Positions 55,743 through 63,322 of a stretch of DNA of 64,000 bases are shown one piece after another. The notes under the pieces are model-generated. The model ran no database searches, was not told the DNA's origin, and saw only the letters and a program-made list of their open reading frames with translations. Numbering within the stretch: position 1 is the first letter of the stretch; each line of letters begins with the position of its first letter. The position numbers were made by a program, and so were the translations under genes. Source of the DNA: Thermus tengchongensis (GTDB lineage: Bacteria > Deinococcota > Deinococci > Deinococcales > Thermaceae); the NCBI RefSeq assembly GCF_021462405.1, contig NZ_JAKEDU010000004.1:62001-126000 (forward strand). The letters are read 5' to 3'.

Positions 55743-56812
55743 TTTTCTCGGTGAAGGACTCCCTTAGGCAAGCAGTAGAAGCGGCCAGTGGTGGGCTTTG
55801 CACGGTGATGTACACGAAGAAGGGGCAGCCCGTCTTCTTGCGGCGCATCCCCCGCTTCAACTTGGAGGACATTGACCCGTCGTTGGGCACCGGCCCCCAC
55901 CCGGCGTTCGTGGTTGACGGGGAGACCAAATCGGAAATCTGGGTTGGGATGTACCCCGGGGTTATCTCCCAGGGGGAGCTGGTGAGCGTGCCGGGTGTAG
56001 CACCCACGCCCACCACCTTCGCGAACGCCGCAGCCGCCGCCCAGGCCGCGGGGCCGGGCTGGCACCTCATGACCAACGCCGAGTTTGCCGCCATCATGCT
56101 CCTGCACTGGAAGCAAAACGGCGGACAGGATGTGCTGCGCGGAAACACCCAGTGGGGCCGCTCGCACGAGGCACCGTGGGAAACGGCGGTGCGCATTGAC
56201 GGGCGGGCTCCGGGGGAGGCCGTGGGTGACCACCTACACCTGACTGGATCCGGCCCCCTCACGTGGCGCCACGATGGCACAGCATGGGGCGTAGCGGATC
56301 TCGTTAGCCCCATGCAATGGGTTGGTGGCCTCCGCCTGGCTAATGGCGAGATACAGGTTTCGTTTTCGTTGACGGGGGAAACATGGCACGCCATCCTGCC
56401 GGACGGATCCCTCGTTGCGCCTGGCACCACGGGGACGCTGAAGCTCGACGTGCCCCTAAACGCCAACTACAGCGAGGACGGGGTTGCCCAAAACCTAGGG
56501 ACCCCCATCCTGCGCACCAGCCGAAAGTCCCCTCCAGCAGGATGGGACGACTCTGCTCCCGATGAGGACTTTGCGCAAAGTTCTTTTGCTAACGTGGCCG
56601 TAGATACCGGGGTTAGCGTTCCGAGCATACTCCGCAGTTTGCTGATTCTGCCCCCAACCGGCTTCAAAGGCATACTGACTGTACGCCCCTACGGCACGCG
56701 TTTGGCTACGAGGGGCTCATGGGGGTCTTCGGTGAATGCAGGTGCAGCAACACTGGATTTGAGCCGCACGGGTAACGCATCCCGAACAGCCCGCCCCGTC
56801 TTCGTCCTCTAG
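55739..56812 (+). CDS. Receptor-binding protein with C-type-lectin-like C-terminus
   Basis: A 357-residue protein. Residues 90-130 (GPGWHLMTNAEFAAIMLLHW) and the final 35 (TRGSWGSSVNAGAATLDLSR then TARPVFVL) match the C-type lectin fold of phage adhesins such as Mtd and of other DGR target proteins (pattern RGGSW...NAG...FRPV). DNA from about 56280 on is less GC-rich than its neighbours, indicating exchange of host-range modules. No reverse transcriptase or template repeat is in the window, so diversification by a DGR is not supported. It is the last gene of late block 3. Confidence 0.7.
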   Translation: MIFSVKDSLRQAVEAASGGLCTVMYTKKGQPVFLRRIPRFNLEDIDPSLGTGPHPAFVVDGETKSEIWVGMYPGVISQGELVSVPGVAPTPTTFANAAAAAQAAGPGWHLMTNAEFAAIMLLHWKQNGGQDVLRGNTQWGRSHEAPWETAVRIDGRAPGEAVGDHLHLTGSGPLTWRHDGTAWGVADLVSPMQWVGGLRLANGEIQVSFSLTGETWHAILPDGSLVAPGTTGTLKLDVPLNANYSEDGVAQNLGTPILRTSRKSPPAGWDDSAPDEDFAQSSFANVAVDTGVSVPSILRSLLILPPTGFKGILTVRPYGTRLATRGSWGSSVNAGAATLDLSRTGNASRTARPVFVL

Positions 56813-56821
56813 CGCCTGATG

Positions 56822-56860
56822 AGCCCCCGCAGCCGCTCCCACAGGGGGTGGGCGGGGGCT
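56822..56860. terminator. Hairpin terminator at the right end of the prophage
   Basis: AGCCCCCGC (56822-56830) pairs with GCGGGGGCT (56852-56860). The stem is symmetrical and lacks a T run on either strand, so it could stop both the late operon and leftward transcription from the broken rnpB promoter. Confidence 0.6.
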
Positions 56861-56915
56861 ACATTATCTGGCTCAACCCTGCGTTGCATAGACACTCAAT
56901 TTGTGAACCGCAAAC

Positions 56916-56976
56916 ATGACTGCACTCAGTCAAATTGACCTGTAAAGTGACGCAAATTGACCTCAAAGCGTGACGC
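56916..56976 (-). repeat. Right-end transposase-binding-like repeats R1, R2 and an inverted relative of the left end
   Basis: Two direct copies of CAAATTGACCT...GTGACGC occupy 56931-56953 and 56953-56976. On the minus strand they read GCGTCACGCTTTGAGGTCAA and GCGTCACTTTACAGGTCAA, related to L2/L3. Next inward, CATGACTG-CA-CTCAGTCAAA (about 56914-56934) is an inverted match to CATGACTG-AC-CTCAGTCAAA on the minus strand at about 21932-21951. These shared subterminal blocks mark both ends of the element. Confidence 0.65.
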
Positions 56977-56982
56977 GTGACA

Positions 56983-56987
56983 GTTAT
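56983..56987. repeat. Target-site duplication, right copy (GTTAT)
   Basis: Identical to 21688-21692. It follows the terminal CA of the prophage and precedes the 5' part of rnpB (GGCGGGCCGGGCAAG on the plus strand). Confidence 0.95.
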
Positions 56988-57263
56988 GGCGGGCCGGGCA
57001 AGCCCTTCCCCTCTATTGGGCCTTGCACCGGGTGGGGTTTGCCGTGCCGCCCCTGTTTCCAGGAAGCGCGGTGGGCTCTTACCCCACCGTTTCACCCTTG
57101 CCCGCACCAGGCCTTGCCTGGCCGCTGGCGGTCTTTTCTCTGTGGCACTTTCCGTCGGGTTACCCCGCCCAGCCGTTAGCTGGCACCCTGCCCTATGGTG
57201 CCCGGACTTTCCTCACCCGGGAGGTTCGGCTCCCGGGCGCGACCGCCCCCCTGTCCTGGGGCA
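56988..57263 (-). pseudogene. rnpB: Chromosomal rnpB, 5' fragment (RNase P RNA), severed by prophage
   Basis: The minus strand gives the first about 276 nt of RNase P RNA: P1 5' strand CCCCAGGACAGGG, GAGGAAAGTCCGGGC, CACAGAGAAAAGACCGCC, GGGTGAAACGGTGGGGTAAG and up to GCCCGCC, where the insertion occurs. It keeps the promoter but lacks conserved region V and the 3' strand of P1, which are essential for the catalytic core. It should be transcribed into the phage end as a truncated RNA. Sequence divergence from the phage copy is confined mainly to stem ends. Confidence 0.95.
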
Positions 57264-57269
57264 TCCTTT

Positions 57270-57298
57270 ATTCTAGTCCAGTTAGGGAGTAAAGTGAA
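57270..57298 (-). promoter_or_regulatory. Promoter of the chromosomal rnpB
   Basis: Minus strand: -35 TTCACT (57293-57298), 17-bp spacer, -10 TAGAAT (57270-57275), RNA start about 57263. Intact despite the insertion, so a truncated RNase P RNA is expected. The gene at 57302 diverges from the same spot. Confidence 0.75.
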
Positions 57299-57301
57299 GG
57301 C

Positions 57302-57484
57302 GTGAGGCTTCCCTGGTACCTGCCCCTTCTCCTCCTCTTTCTCGCCCTGGTGGGGCTTGGGGTTTTGGGGATTCTCTGGTTCCTGGCGGTCTTAGGTGTG
57401 GGGGTGGGGGTGTTCTGGATGGCCTGGGAGCGGCTACGCCGGCGCCTCTTCGGACCCAGGTGGCGTCGCCTGCCCCCGCCTTGA
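57302..57484 (+). CDS. Small membrane protein, unknown
   Basis: 60 residues from a GTG (MRLPWYLPLLLLFLALVGLG...). Two membrane helices (LPLLLLFLALVGLGVLGILW, FLAVLGVGVGVFWMAW) and a basic tail (RLRRRLFGPRWRRL), so inside-positive at the C-terminus. Divergent from rnpB with only about 40 bp between their starts. Function unknown. Confidence 0.6.
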   Translation: MRLPWYLPLLLLFLALVGLGVLGILWFLAVLGVGVGVFWMAWERLRRRLFGPRWRRLPPP

Positions 57485-57486
57485 GG

Positions 57487-57516
57487 TTGCGGAATGCCCC
57501 GGGGTCCTGGTAGAGT
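57487..57516 (+). promoter_or_regulatory. Promoter of rpmE
   Basis: -35 TTGCGG (57487-57492), 18-bp spacer, -10 TAGAGT (57511-57516), about 48 bp before the rpmE start. The -35 lies right after the stop of the membrane protein gene. Confidence 0.55.
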
Positions 57517-57564
57517 AGGAGATGGTTTTGCGCACGGCCAAGACCGTGCGAAAGGAGGCGAAAC

Positions 57565-57780
57565 GTGAAGGAAGGCATCCACCCCAAGCTGGTTCCCGCC
57601 CGCATCATCTGCGGTTGCGGCAACGTCATCCACACCTATTCCACCCGCCCGGAGATCCACGTGGAAGTTTGCAGCAACTGCCACCCCTTCTACACGGGGC
57701 AGCAGCGCTTTGTGGACACGGAAGGCCGCGTGGAGCGCTTCCAGCGCCGCTACGGGGATTCCTACCGCAAGGGACGGTAA
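57565..57780 (+). CDS. rpmE: 50S ribosomal protein L31
   Basis: A 71-residue zinc-type L31 from a GTG behind AGGAGG. MKEGIHPKLVPARIICGCGN, then EVCSNCHPFYTGQQRFVDTE; CGC and CSNC provide the four zinc ligands. L31 bridges the two ribosomal subunits. A hairpin follows at 57799-57823. Confidence 0.96.
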   Translation: MKEGIHPKLVPARIICGCGNVIHTYSTRPEIHVEVCSNCHPFYTGQQRFVDTEGRVERFQRRYGDSYRKGR

Positions 57781-57798
57781 GGGCAGGTTTGTGGTCTA

Positions 57799-57823
57799 CG
57801 GCGAGGCCTTTAAGGCCTCGCCG
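57799..57823 (+). terminator. Terminator hairpin after rpmE
   Basis: CGGCGAGGCC-TTTAA-GGCCTCGCCG forms a 10-bp perfect stem 18 bases after the rpmE stop, with no strong T run. The remaining 57824-58138 (about 315 bp) has no credible gene; I see only CT-rich sequence and the tdk promoter at its end. Confidence 0.65.
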
Positions 57824-58122
57824 CTTCCGTGGTTGAGGTCAGGAACAGGGTTTCCCGTGGTGGCATCCTTTGGCTTATTCCCAGCACTTCTATGAGGAGT
57901 AGGGCAGGCCCACCTACTTTTATCGTCCCCCCTTCCCCCCCTTCCCTAAGATCGCTCCTTCCGCTGGCTACCCTTCATAAGCGTGGGCCAGGGCTCCTTC
58001 GTGGGGGTTAAGGGGGGAGTTGGCAAGGAAAGGCCATGGCCTTTCCCTCAAAGCTTTCCTCCGGCATCCTCCGAAGCTGGTCCAAGGCCGCCATTTTAGA
58101 GAAAGGATACCCTGTGCCCGGG

Positions 58123-58128
58123 TAGAAT
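58123..58128 (+). promoter_or_regulatory. -10 element of the tdk promoter
   Basis: GGGTAGAATCT contains TAGAAT 10 bases before the tdk ATG, so the transcript would have a very short leader or none, a common Thermus arrangement. No clear -35 is seen. Confidence 0.5.
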
Positions 58129-58138
58129 CTGGGCCAGG

Positions 58139-58717
58139 ATGCCCCCGGTACTGCATCGTCAGGGTTGGATTGAGGTGATCACCGGGCCCATGTTCTCGGG
58201 CAAGAGCGAGGAACTCATCCGCAGGGTCAGGCGGGCCCTCATCGCCCGGCAACGCGTTTTGGTGTTCAAGCCCAGGCTGGACACCCGCTACCACGAAAGC
58301 CAGGTGGTGAGCCACGATGGCCAGAGGGTGGAGGCCATCCCTGTTGGGGAGGCCAGGGAAATCGAGGCGTACCTATCCTCCTTGCCCCAGGTGGTGGCGG
58401 TGGACGAGGTCCAGTTTTTGGATGCTGGCCTTCTCCCCTTGGCGGAGGAACTGGCCCGCCAGGGTGTACGGGTGATCCTGGCGGGGCTGGATTTGGACTT
58501 CCGGGGTGAGCCCTTCGGCCTCATGCCCGAGCTTTTGGCCCGGGCTGAGTTCGTGGAGAAGCTTACGGCCATCTGCGCCCGGTGCGGGGCCCCTGCTACC
58601 CGCACGCAGCGCCTGGTAAATGGAAAGCCCGCCCGCTACACGGATCCCGTGATCCTGGTGGGGGCCCAGGAGCACTACGAGCCCCGTTGCCGAGCCTGCC
58701 ACCAGGTTCGTTACTGA
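58139..58717 (+). CDS. tdk: Thymidine kinase
   Basis: A 192-residue type II thymidine kinase. P-loop [20 protein letters not shown] (about residues 12-31), [20 protein letters not shown] (Walker B with catalytic Glu), lasso region [20 protein letters not shown], and zinc ligands in CARCG and CRACHQ. It phosphorylates thymidine for salvage. The 3' end overlaps the convergent Hsp20 gene by 7 bp. Confidence 0.95.
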   Translation: MPPVLHRQGWIEVITGPMFSGKSEELIRRVRRALIARQRVLVFKPRLDTRYHESQVVSHDGQRVEAIPVGEAREIEAYLSSLPQVVAVDEVQFLDAGLLPLAEELARQGVRVILAGLDLDFRGEPFGLMPELLARAEFVEKLTAICARCGAPATRTQRLVNGKPARYTDPVILVGAQEHYEPRCRACHQVRY

Positions 58718-59118
58718 GAGAGCGGCAGGGGGGCCCCTTTGCGCTTCTTGAACCGTACCTCCAGTACCCCCTGGCGCAGGCTTGCCTGGGCGGTGCCCTC
58801 CTCGATGGGGCCGGGTAGGTCCAGGGTGCGTCGGAAGGTGCCCATGGGCCGTTCCTCCAGGAGGTAGACCCCAGGCAGGGGATGGCGGATCCCGGCTAGG
58901 GTGACGCGGCTTCCCTCCTCCAGAAGCTCCAAATCCTCGGGGCGTACCCCAGGGAGGTCCACGAGGAGAACGTAGTGATCCTCGTCCTCGAGGAGGTCCA
59001 CCTTAGGAGTCCAGGCGGCGGGTTCCTCTCCCGTGAGCTGGTAGGCCAGCTCGGCGATGCGCTCCTGTAGCTCTTTCAGCTTGCGCAGGGTCTCCAGGCG
59101 GTCTAGGCGCTCCAGCAT
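58711..59118 (-). CDS. Small heat shock protein, Hsp20/alpha-crystallin family
   Basis: A 135-residue chaperone. A helical N-terminus ([20 protein letters not shown]) precedes the alpha-crystallin domain, [40 protein letters not shown] and [20 protein letters not shown], with the terminal strand [14 protein letters not shown]. It holds unfolding proteins in an ATP-independent way. The ATG at 59118 is chosen over an upstream frame that runs into miaA. Confidence 0.88.
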   Translation of the reverse strand: MLERLDRLETLRKLKELQERIAELAYQLTGEEPAAWTPKVDLLEDEDHYVLLVDLPGVRPEDLELLEEGSRVTLAGIRHPLPGVYLLEERPMGTFRRTLDLPGPIEEGTAQASLRQGVLEVRFKKRKGAPLPLSQ

Positions 59119-59136
59119 GCCCTTAGCATAAGGGAT

Positions 59137-60045
59137 GTGGAGGCGATCCCCGTCTTGGCGGGCCCCACGGGGAGCGGGAAGACCTTCCTGGCCTTGAGGC
59201 TTGGAGAGGAGCTTCCCCTCGAGGTGGTTTCCGCCGACGCCACCATGGTTTATCGGGGCTTGGACATCGGCACGGACAAGCCCAGCCGAGAGGAAAGGCA
59301 AAGGGTTCCTCACCACCTGGTGGACATCCTGGAGCCCTCCGAGGCCCTGGGCGTGGTGCGCTGGGTGGAGCTGGCGGAAGCGGCCATCGCCGATATCCTG
59401 GCCCGGGGGAGGGTGCCTTTGGTGGTCGGGGGGACAGGGTACTACATCCGGGCCCTTTCCCAGGGGCTTCCCACCCTGCCCCCGCCCGATCCAGAGGTCC
59501 AGGAGGCCCTTTGGCGGGAGCTCGAGGAAAGGGGTCTTGAGGCCTTGGTGGCCGAGCTTTCCCGGGTTAGTCCGGAGGATGCCCTGCGGGTGGATGGAAA
59601 CCCCAGGCGGCTCGTGCGGGCCTTGGAGGTGCTAAGGCGCACGGGAACGCCCCCTGTCCGCTTTCCCCTTCGCTCACCCCGGTTCGCCTACAAGAAACTG
59701 GTTCTCTGGCCCGAGCGCACCTGGCTTTTCCCCAAGCTGGAGGAAAGGGCCAGGCGCCAGTTCGCCCAGGGTCTAGTGGAGGAGGTGAAGCGCCTGTGGG
59801 AGCAGTACCCCACCATGCCGACCGCCCTTCAGGCCATCGGCTACAAGGAGGTGGTGGGGTACCTCCAGGGTGCGTACAGCCTGGAGGAAGCCTTGGCCCG
59901 GGATATCCGGGCGGTGAAGGCCTACGCCAGAAGGCAGTACACCTGGTTCCGCCACGAACCCGGGGACGTCACCTATTTGCCTAGGGGAGGGGAGGAGGCT
60001 TACCCGGGCTTTCGGGACTGGCTTGGTCTCCACTTCGGGCTATAG
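59137..60045 (+). CDS. miaA: tRNA dimethylallyltransferase MiaA
   Basis: A 302-residue enzyme that prenylates A37 of tRNAs reading UNN codons. P-loop [20 protein letters not shown], catalytic Asp and Thr region [46 protein letters not shown], and the C-terminal [18 protein letters not shown] start at 59137. Slightly shorter than E. coli MiaA, as usual outside enterobacteria. Confidence 0.94.
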   Translation: MEAIPVLAGPTGSGKTFLALRLGEELPLEVVSADATMVYRGLDIGTDKPSREERQRVPHHLVDILEPSEALGVVRWVELAEAAIADILARGRVPLVVGGTGYYIRALSQGLPTLPPPDPEVQEALWRELEERGLEALVAELSRVSPEDALRVDGNPRRLVRALEVLRRTGTPPVRFPLRSPRFAYKKLVLWPERTWLFPKLEERARRQFAQGLVEEVKRLWEQYPTMPTALQAIGYKEVVGYLQGAYSLEEALARDIRAVKAYARRQYTWFRHEPGDVTYLPRGGEEAYPGFRDWLGLHFGL

Positions 60046-60052
60046 TAGGGGC

Positions 60053-61468
60053 ATGTTGGCCCACGAGATCCGCGCCAAGGTGGCGCAAGGGGAGGTATCT
60101 CCCCTGGAGGTGGCCCAGGTTTACCTGGAGCGGATCCGCTCCTTGGACCCAAGCCTTGGAGCCTTCCTCACGGTAAACGAGGGGGTCCTGGAGGAGGCCC
60201 GTTCCCTGGACCCTTCCCTTCCCCTTGCGGGGCTTGTCGTGGCCGTTAAGGACAACATCGTCACCAAGGGAATCCCTACCACGGCGGGAAGCCGGCTTTT
60301 ACAGGGTTTTGTGCCCCCTTACGAGGCCACGGCGGTGGCCCGGCTCAAGGCCCTTGGCGCCTTGGTCATTGGCAAAACCAACCTGGATGAGTTCGGAATG
60401 GGTTCCTCCACCGAGCACTCCGCCTTTTTCCCCAGCCGGAATCCCTTCGACCCCACCCGGGTGCCCGGGGGGTCCAGCGGGGGAAGCGCGGTGGCGGTGG
60501 CGGCGGATCTAGCCCCTTTGGCCTTAGGGTCGGATACCGGGGGGAGCGTGCGCCAGCCTGCGGCCTTCTGCGGGATCTATGGCCTTAAGCCCACCTATGG
60601 CCGGGTAAGCCGCTACGGCCTCATCGCTTACGCCTCGAGCCTGGACCAGATCGGCCCCATGGCCCGTTCGGTGCGGGATCTCGCCCTGATCATGGACGCC
60701 ATCTCCGGTCCTGATCCCCTGGACGCCACCAGCCTGGACCTTAGGCCCCGGTTTCAGGAAGCCTTGGCGGAGCCCTTGCCCTCCTTGCGGCTTGGGGTGG
60801 TGCGGGAGGCCCTTTCCGGGAATAGCCCTGGGGTGGAGGGGGCTTTGCGGCGGGCCTTGGAGGTTTTCCGGGGGCTTGGCCTTCAGGTGAAGGAGGTGTC
60901 CTGGCCTTCCCTCCCCCTGGCCTTGAACGCCTACTACATCCTGGCCCCTGCGGAGGCCAGCTCCAACCTGGCCCGCTACGACGGGACCCTTTACGGGTTC
61001 CGGGCGGAGGGGGAGGAGCTTTGGCGGGTGGTGGAGGAGACGCGGGCCCGATTTGGCCTCGAGGTGAAGCGCCGCATCCTGGTGGGCACCTTCGTGCTCT
61101 CCAGCGGGTACTACGAGGCCTATTACGGCCGGGCCCAAGCCTTCCGCAAGCGGCTTAAGGCGGAGGCCCAGGCCCTTTTCCAGGAGGTGGACCTTCTTCT
61201 CCTCCCTACCACCCCCCATCCCGCCTTTCCCCTGGGAGGCCGGCCCGATCCCCTGGCCATGTACCGGGAGGACCTCTACACCGTGGGGGCGAACCTGGCG
61301 GGCCTCCCCGCCTTGTCCTTCCCCGCTGGCTTTGAGGATGGACTTCCCGTGGGTCTACAGCTTTTCGCTCCTTGGGCGAGGGATGAACTTCTCCTGCAGG
61401 CGGCCTTGGCTTTTGAGGAGGCTACCGACCGGGCTTTCCTTCGTGCCCCCTTGGGCGAGGCTTTGTAG
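60053..61468 (+). CDS. gatA: Aspartyl/glutamyl-tRNA amidotransferase subunit A
   Basis: A 471-residue amidase. Catalytic triad elements: Lys in [20 protein letters not shown], cis-Ser and Ser in [20 protein letters not shown] and [20 protein letters not shown]. GatCAB converts mischarged Asp-tRNA(Asn) or Glu-tRNA(Gln) to the amides. The start ATG at 60053 follows a short TATAGTAGGGG; the open frame extends ten codons upstream into miaA. gatB and gatC are not in the window. Confidence 0.93.
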   Translation: MLAHEIRAKVAQGEVSPLEVAQVYLERIRSLDPSLGAFLTVNEGVLEEARSLDPSLPLAGLVVAVKDNIVTKGIPTTAGSRLLQGFVPPYEATAVARLKALGALVIGKTNLDEFGMGSSTEHSAFFPSRNPFDPTRVPGGSSGGSAVAVAADLAPLALGSDTGGSVRQPAAFCGIYGLKPTYGRVSRYGLIAYASSLDQIGPMARSVRDLALIMDAISGPDPLDATSLDLRPRFQEALAEPLPSLRLGVVREALSGNSPGVEGALRRALEVFRGLGLQVKEVSWPSLPLALNAYYILAPAEASSNLARYDGTLYGFRAEGEELWRVVEETRARFGLEVKRRILVGTFVLSSGYYEAYYGRAQAFRKRLKAEAQALFQEVDLLLLPTTPHPAFPLGGRPDPLAMYREDLYTVGANLAGLPALSFPAGFEDGLPVGLQLFAPWARDELLLQAALAFEEATDRAFLRAPLGEAL

Positions 61469-62211
61469 TGGATGCCTTTTTCCGCCACCGCCTGGCCACC
61501 CGCCTGGCCCGAAGGCTTAGGGCCGAGGGCAGGCCCCTGCCCCTTCCCGCCCTGGGGGAAGCCCTAGGGCTAAGGGGTCCGGTGGAACCTGTGGTGCGGC
61601 CCCTTTTGGATGGGCGCTTCCGCTTAGGGGAGGAGGTGGAGCTTTGGGAGTGGCACTACCCTTTTCCCCATCCTGGGGAAGCGGTGGTGGTCTTGGACCT
61701 GGAGACCACCGGGCTTTCCCCTGGCCTTAACGAGGTGATCGAGGTGGGCTTGGTGCGACTGGAGCAGGGAGAGCGCCAAAGCTTCCAGAGCCTGGTGCGC
61801 CCAAGCCGCCCTCCCAGCCCCTTTATCGAGAGGCTTACGGGGATTCGCGCTTGGGAGCTGGAGGAGGCTCCTTCCCTCGAGGAGGTTCTGGAGCAGGCCT
61901 ACCCCCTCTTGCGGGGGGCCACCTTGGTCATCCAAAACGCCAGCTTTGACCTGGGATTCCTGCGGCCTGCCCTAGAGGGCATGGGCTATTCCTTGGAGAA
62001 CCCGGTGGTGGACACCCTCCGCCTGGCTAAAAGGGCCATGCCTGGCCTCAGGCGCTACGGCCTGGATGCTCTTTCCCAGGTCCTGGAGCTCCCTCCCAGG
62101 GAAGCCCACCGGGCCCTTGGGGATGTGGAGCGCACCCTTGCTGTGGCCTATGAGGTGTATTATATGCTCACTTCAGGGATTCCCCGTCCCTTGGTGGACC
62201 TCGGGAGGTGA
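61468..62211 (+). CDS. DEDDh 3'-5' exonuclease, DnaQ-like
   Basis: A 247-residue protein. The N-terminal 70 residues are a helical extension (FFRHRLATRLARRLRAEGRP). The exonuclease domain has ExoI VVVLDLETTGLSPGLNEVIE (D-x-E), ExoII LVIQNASFDLGFL (N-x-x-x-D) and ExoIII HRALGDVERTLAVAYEVYYM (H-x-x-x-x-D). It could proofread or act in repair; Thermus has several such proteins. GTG start overlaps the gatA stop. Confidence 0.85.
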   Translation: MDAFFRHRLATRLARRLRAEGRPLPLPALGEALGLRGPVEPVVRPLLDGRFRLGEEVELWEWHYPFPHPGEAVVVLDLETTGLSPGLNEVIEVGLVRLEQGERQSFQSLVRPSRPPSPFIERLTGIRAWELEEAPSLEEVLEQAYPLLRGATLVIQNASFDLGFLRPALEGMGYSLENPVVDTLRLAKRAMPGLRRYGLDALSQVLELPPREAHRALGDVERTLAVAYEVYYMLTSGIPRPLVDLGR

Positions 62212-62212
62212 T

Positions 62213-63322
62213 ATGACCGCACGCTATGTGTTAACCAGCGCCTGTATTCAAACGGGAACCATGACCCTAACCGTCTCCCTCCGCCAGCATCTCCTCGGCA
62301 AGGAGCGGGTGCGCTTCGTGGACGAGGACGGGGAGGTGTACGAGGTGGAAGTGGACTGGAAACAGGGGGTGGTGCGGGGGCTTCTGCCTTACTATCAAAA
62401 GCGTCGCCTGGCCGTGAACGAGACCATCCTCCTCCACTTCCGCGGGGAGGAGGTGGAGCTTAAGGCCACCCCTAGGGGCCTCCCCCGGCTCGGGCAGGCG
62501 GAGTCCAGGGAGCCTGCCCAGCCCGAGAGGCGGGAGGCGAGGCCAGCTGCTTCCGGGAAGGACCCCAAGGAGGCAGGGGATCCCAAGCCGGAGAAGCGGC
62601 GGGTGCGGGTGACCCCCTATCCTAAGGAGGTGCTTTTCCCCAACGAGCCGCAAAGGGCCTTGGAGCCCCCTGGGGTTACCGAGGACCTGAGGCGGCTCGG
62701 CTTCCTCCTAGAAGGCGGCCCCCCTTGGGTGTACAAGGCCCCCTTGGGGCGCCGCCAAGTGCTTCTGGTGCTGCTGCGCCCCGGGGAGGGGGAGCCCGGC
62801 CTGCTCAAGTCCTACCGCCAGCAGGGGGCGTACGTGGCCATCCTGGCGCCGGAGTCCCAGAAGGAAGGGGTGCCGGAGGGAGTGGGATACCTTTCCCCGG
62901 AGGCGGTGAGCCGCCTGGTGCGCCTTAAGGCCCGCTTTCCCCTTTCGCCCTTGGACCTGGAGGACCTTCTTCGGGAAGGCTTTGTGGACCTCGAGGCGGT
63001 GGAGTCCCTGGAGGACCGGTTGGTGGCCGAGCTTTCCGAGCGCGGGGCCTTCGCCGCCTTCCTCCTTATGCTTGCTCGCAAGTCCCTGGGGGAGGTGTTT
63101 TTGCTGGCGGATTTGGAGGCGGAGGCCTTGGAGGAAGGCCTCATCCCCGAGGTGGTGCGCCAAGGGGTGGAGGTGCTCTCCCAGCCTCCCTTTCTCGTGC
63201 TCAAGCGCCTTTCCCCAGGGGAGTTCCTGCTAAGGCAGGGGGTGGAGGAAGCCCTTTCTGACCTTGAGGCCTTCGCCCGTGGGCTTAGGGACCGCTTGAA
63301 CCGCGTCCGTGGGTCTTTTTGA
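62213..63322 (+). CDS. Conserved protein of unknown function
   Basis: A 369-residue protein (MTARYVLTSACIQTGTMTLT...). Residues 1-90 form a beta-rich domain (LLGKERVRFVDEDGEVYEVE, LPYYQKRRLAVNETILLHFR); a charged linker (about 95-135, rich in Glu/Arg/Pro) follows; the C-terminal 230 residues are alpha/beta (VYKAPLGRRQVLLVLLRPGE, GAYVAILAPESQKEGVPEGV). I recognise no family. Start ATG 62213 behind GGGAGGTGAT, 1 bp after the exonuclease gene, so they form an operon. Confidence 0.65.
   Translation: MTARYVLTSACIQTGTMTLTVSLRQHLLGKERVRFVDEDGEVYEVEVDWKQGVVRGLLPYYQKRRLAVNETILLHFRGEEVELKATPRGLPRLGQAESREPAQPERREARPAASGKDPKEAGDPKPEKRRVRVTPYPKEVLFPNEPQRALEPPGVTEDLRRLGFLLEGGPPWVYKAPLGRRQVLLVLLRPGEGEPGLLKSYRQQGAYVAILAPESQKEGVPEGVGYLSPEAVSRLVRLKARFPLSPLDLEDLLREGFVDLEAVESLEDRLVAELSERGAFAAFLLMLARKSLGEVFLLADLEAEALEEGLIPEVVRQGVEVLSQPPFLVLKRLSPGEFLLRQGVEEALSDLEAFARGLRDRLNRVRGSF

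Larger units (their letters stand above)
21693..56982. mobile_element. Mu-like transposable prophage inserted in rnpB (35,290 bp)
   Basis: The boundaries are seen directly: 5'-TG...CA-3' termini, a flanking 5-bp duplication, and reconstitution of host rnpB when the element is removed. It encodes a MuA-type DDE transposase, a MuB-type ATPase, an S24 repressor, and Mu-family head and contractile-tail proteins (gp27, gp28, gp29, gp30, I, T, gp36, L, M, gp41, tape measure, gp45-gp48). Repressor and transposase lie in the middle rather than at the left end as in Mu. Late genes form three units. No key structural gene is visibly broken, so the prophage may be active. It also carries a complete rnpB and other cargo. 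Confidence 0.95.

Noticed and set aside
55739-56812. Active diversity-generating retroelement
   Set aside because: No reverse transcriptase, accessory gene or template repeat was found in the 64 kb. Only the lectin-like target fold is present.
21688-56987. tRNA- or integrase-type attachment site
   Set aside because: There is no tyrosine or serine integrase, and the 5-bp duplication with TG/CA ends indicates DDE transposition.
56977-57292. Plus-strand frames over the 5' rnpB fragment
   Set aside because: They are antisense to RNase P RNA. Similar frames appear over the phage copy because the RNAs are homologous.
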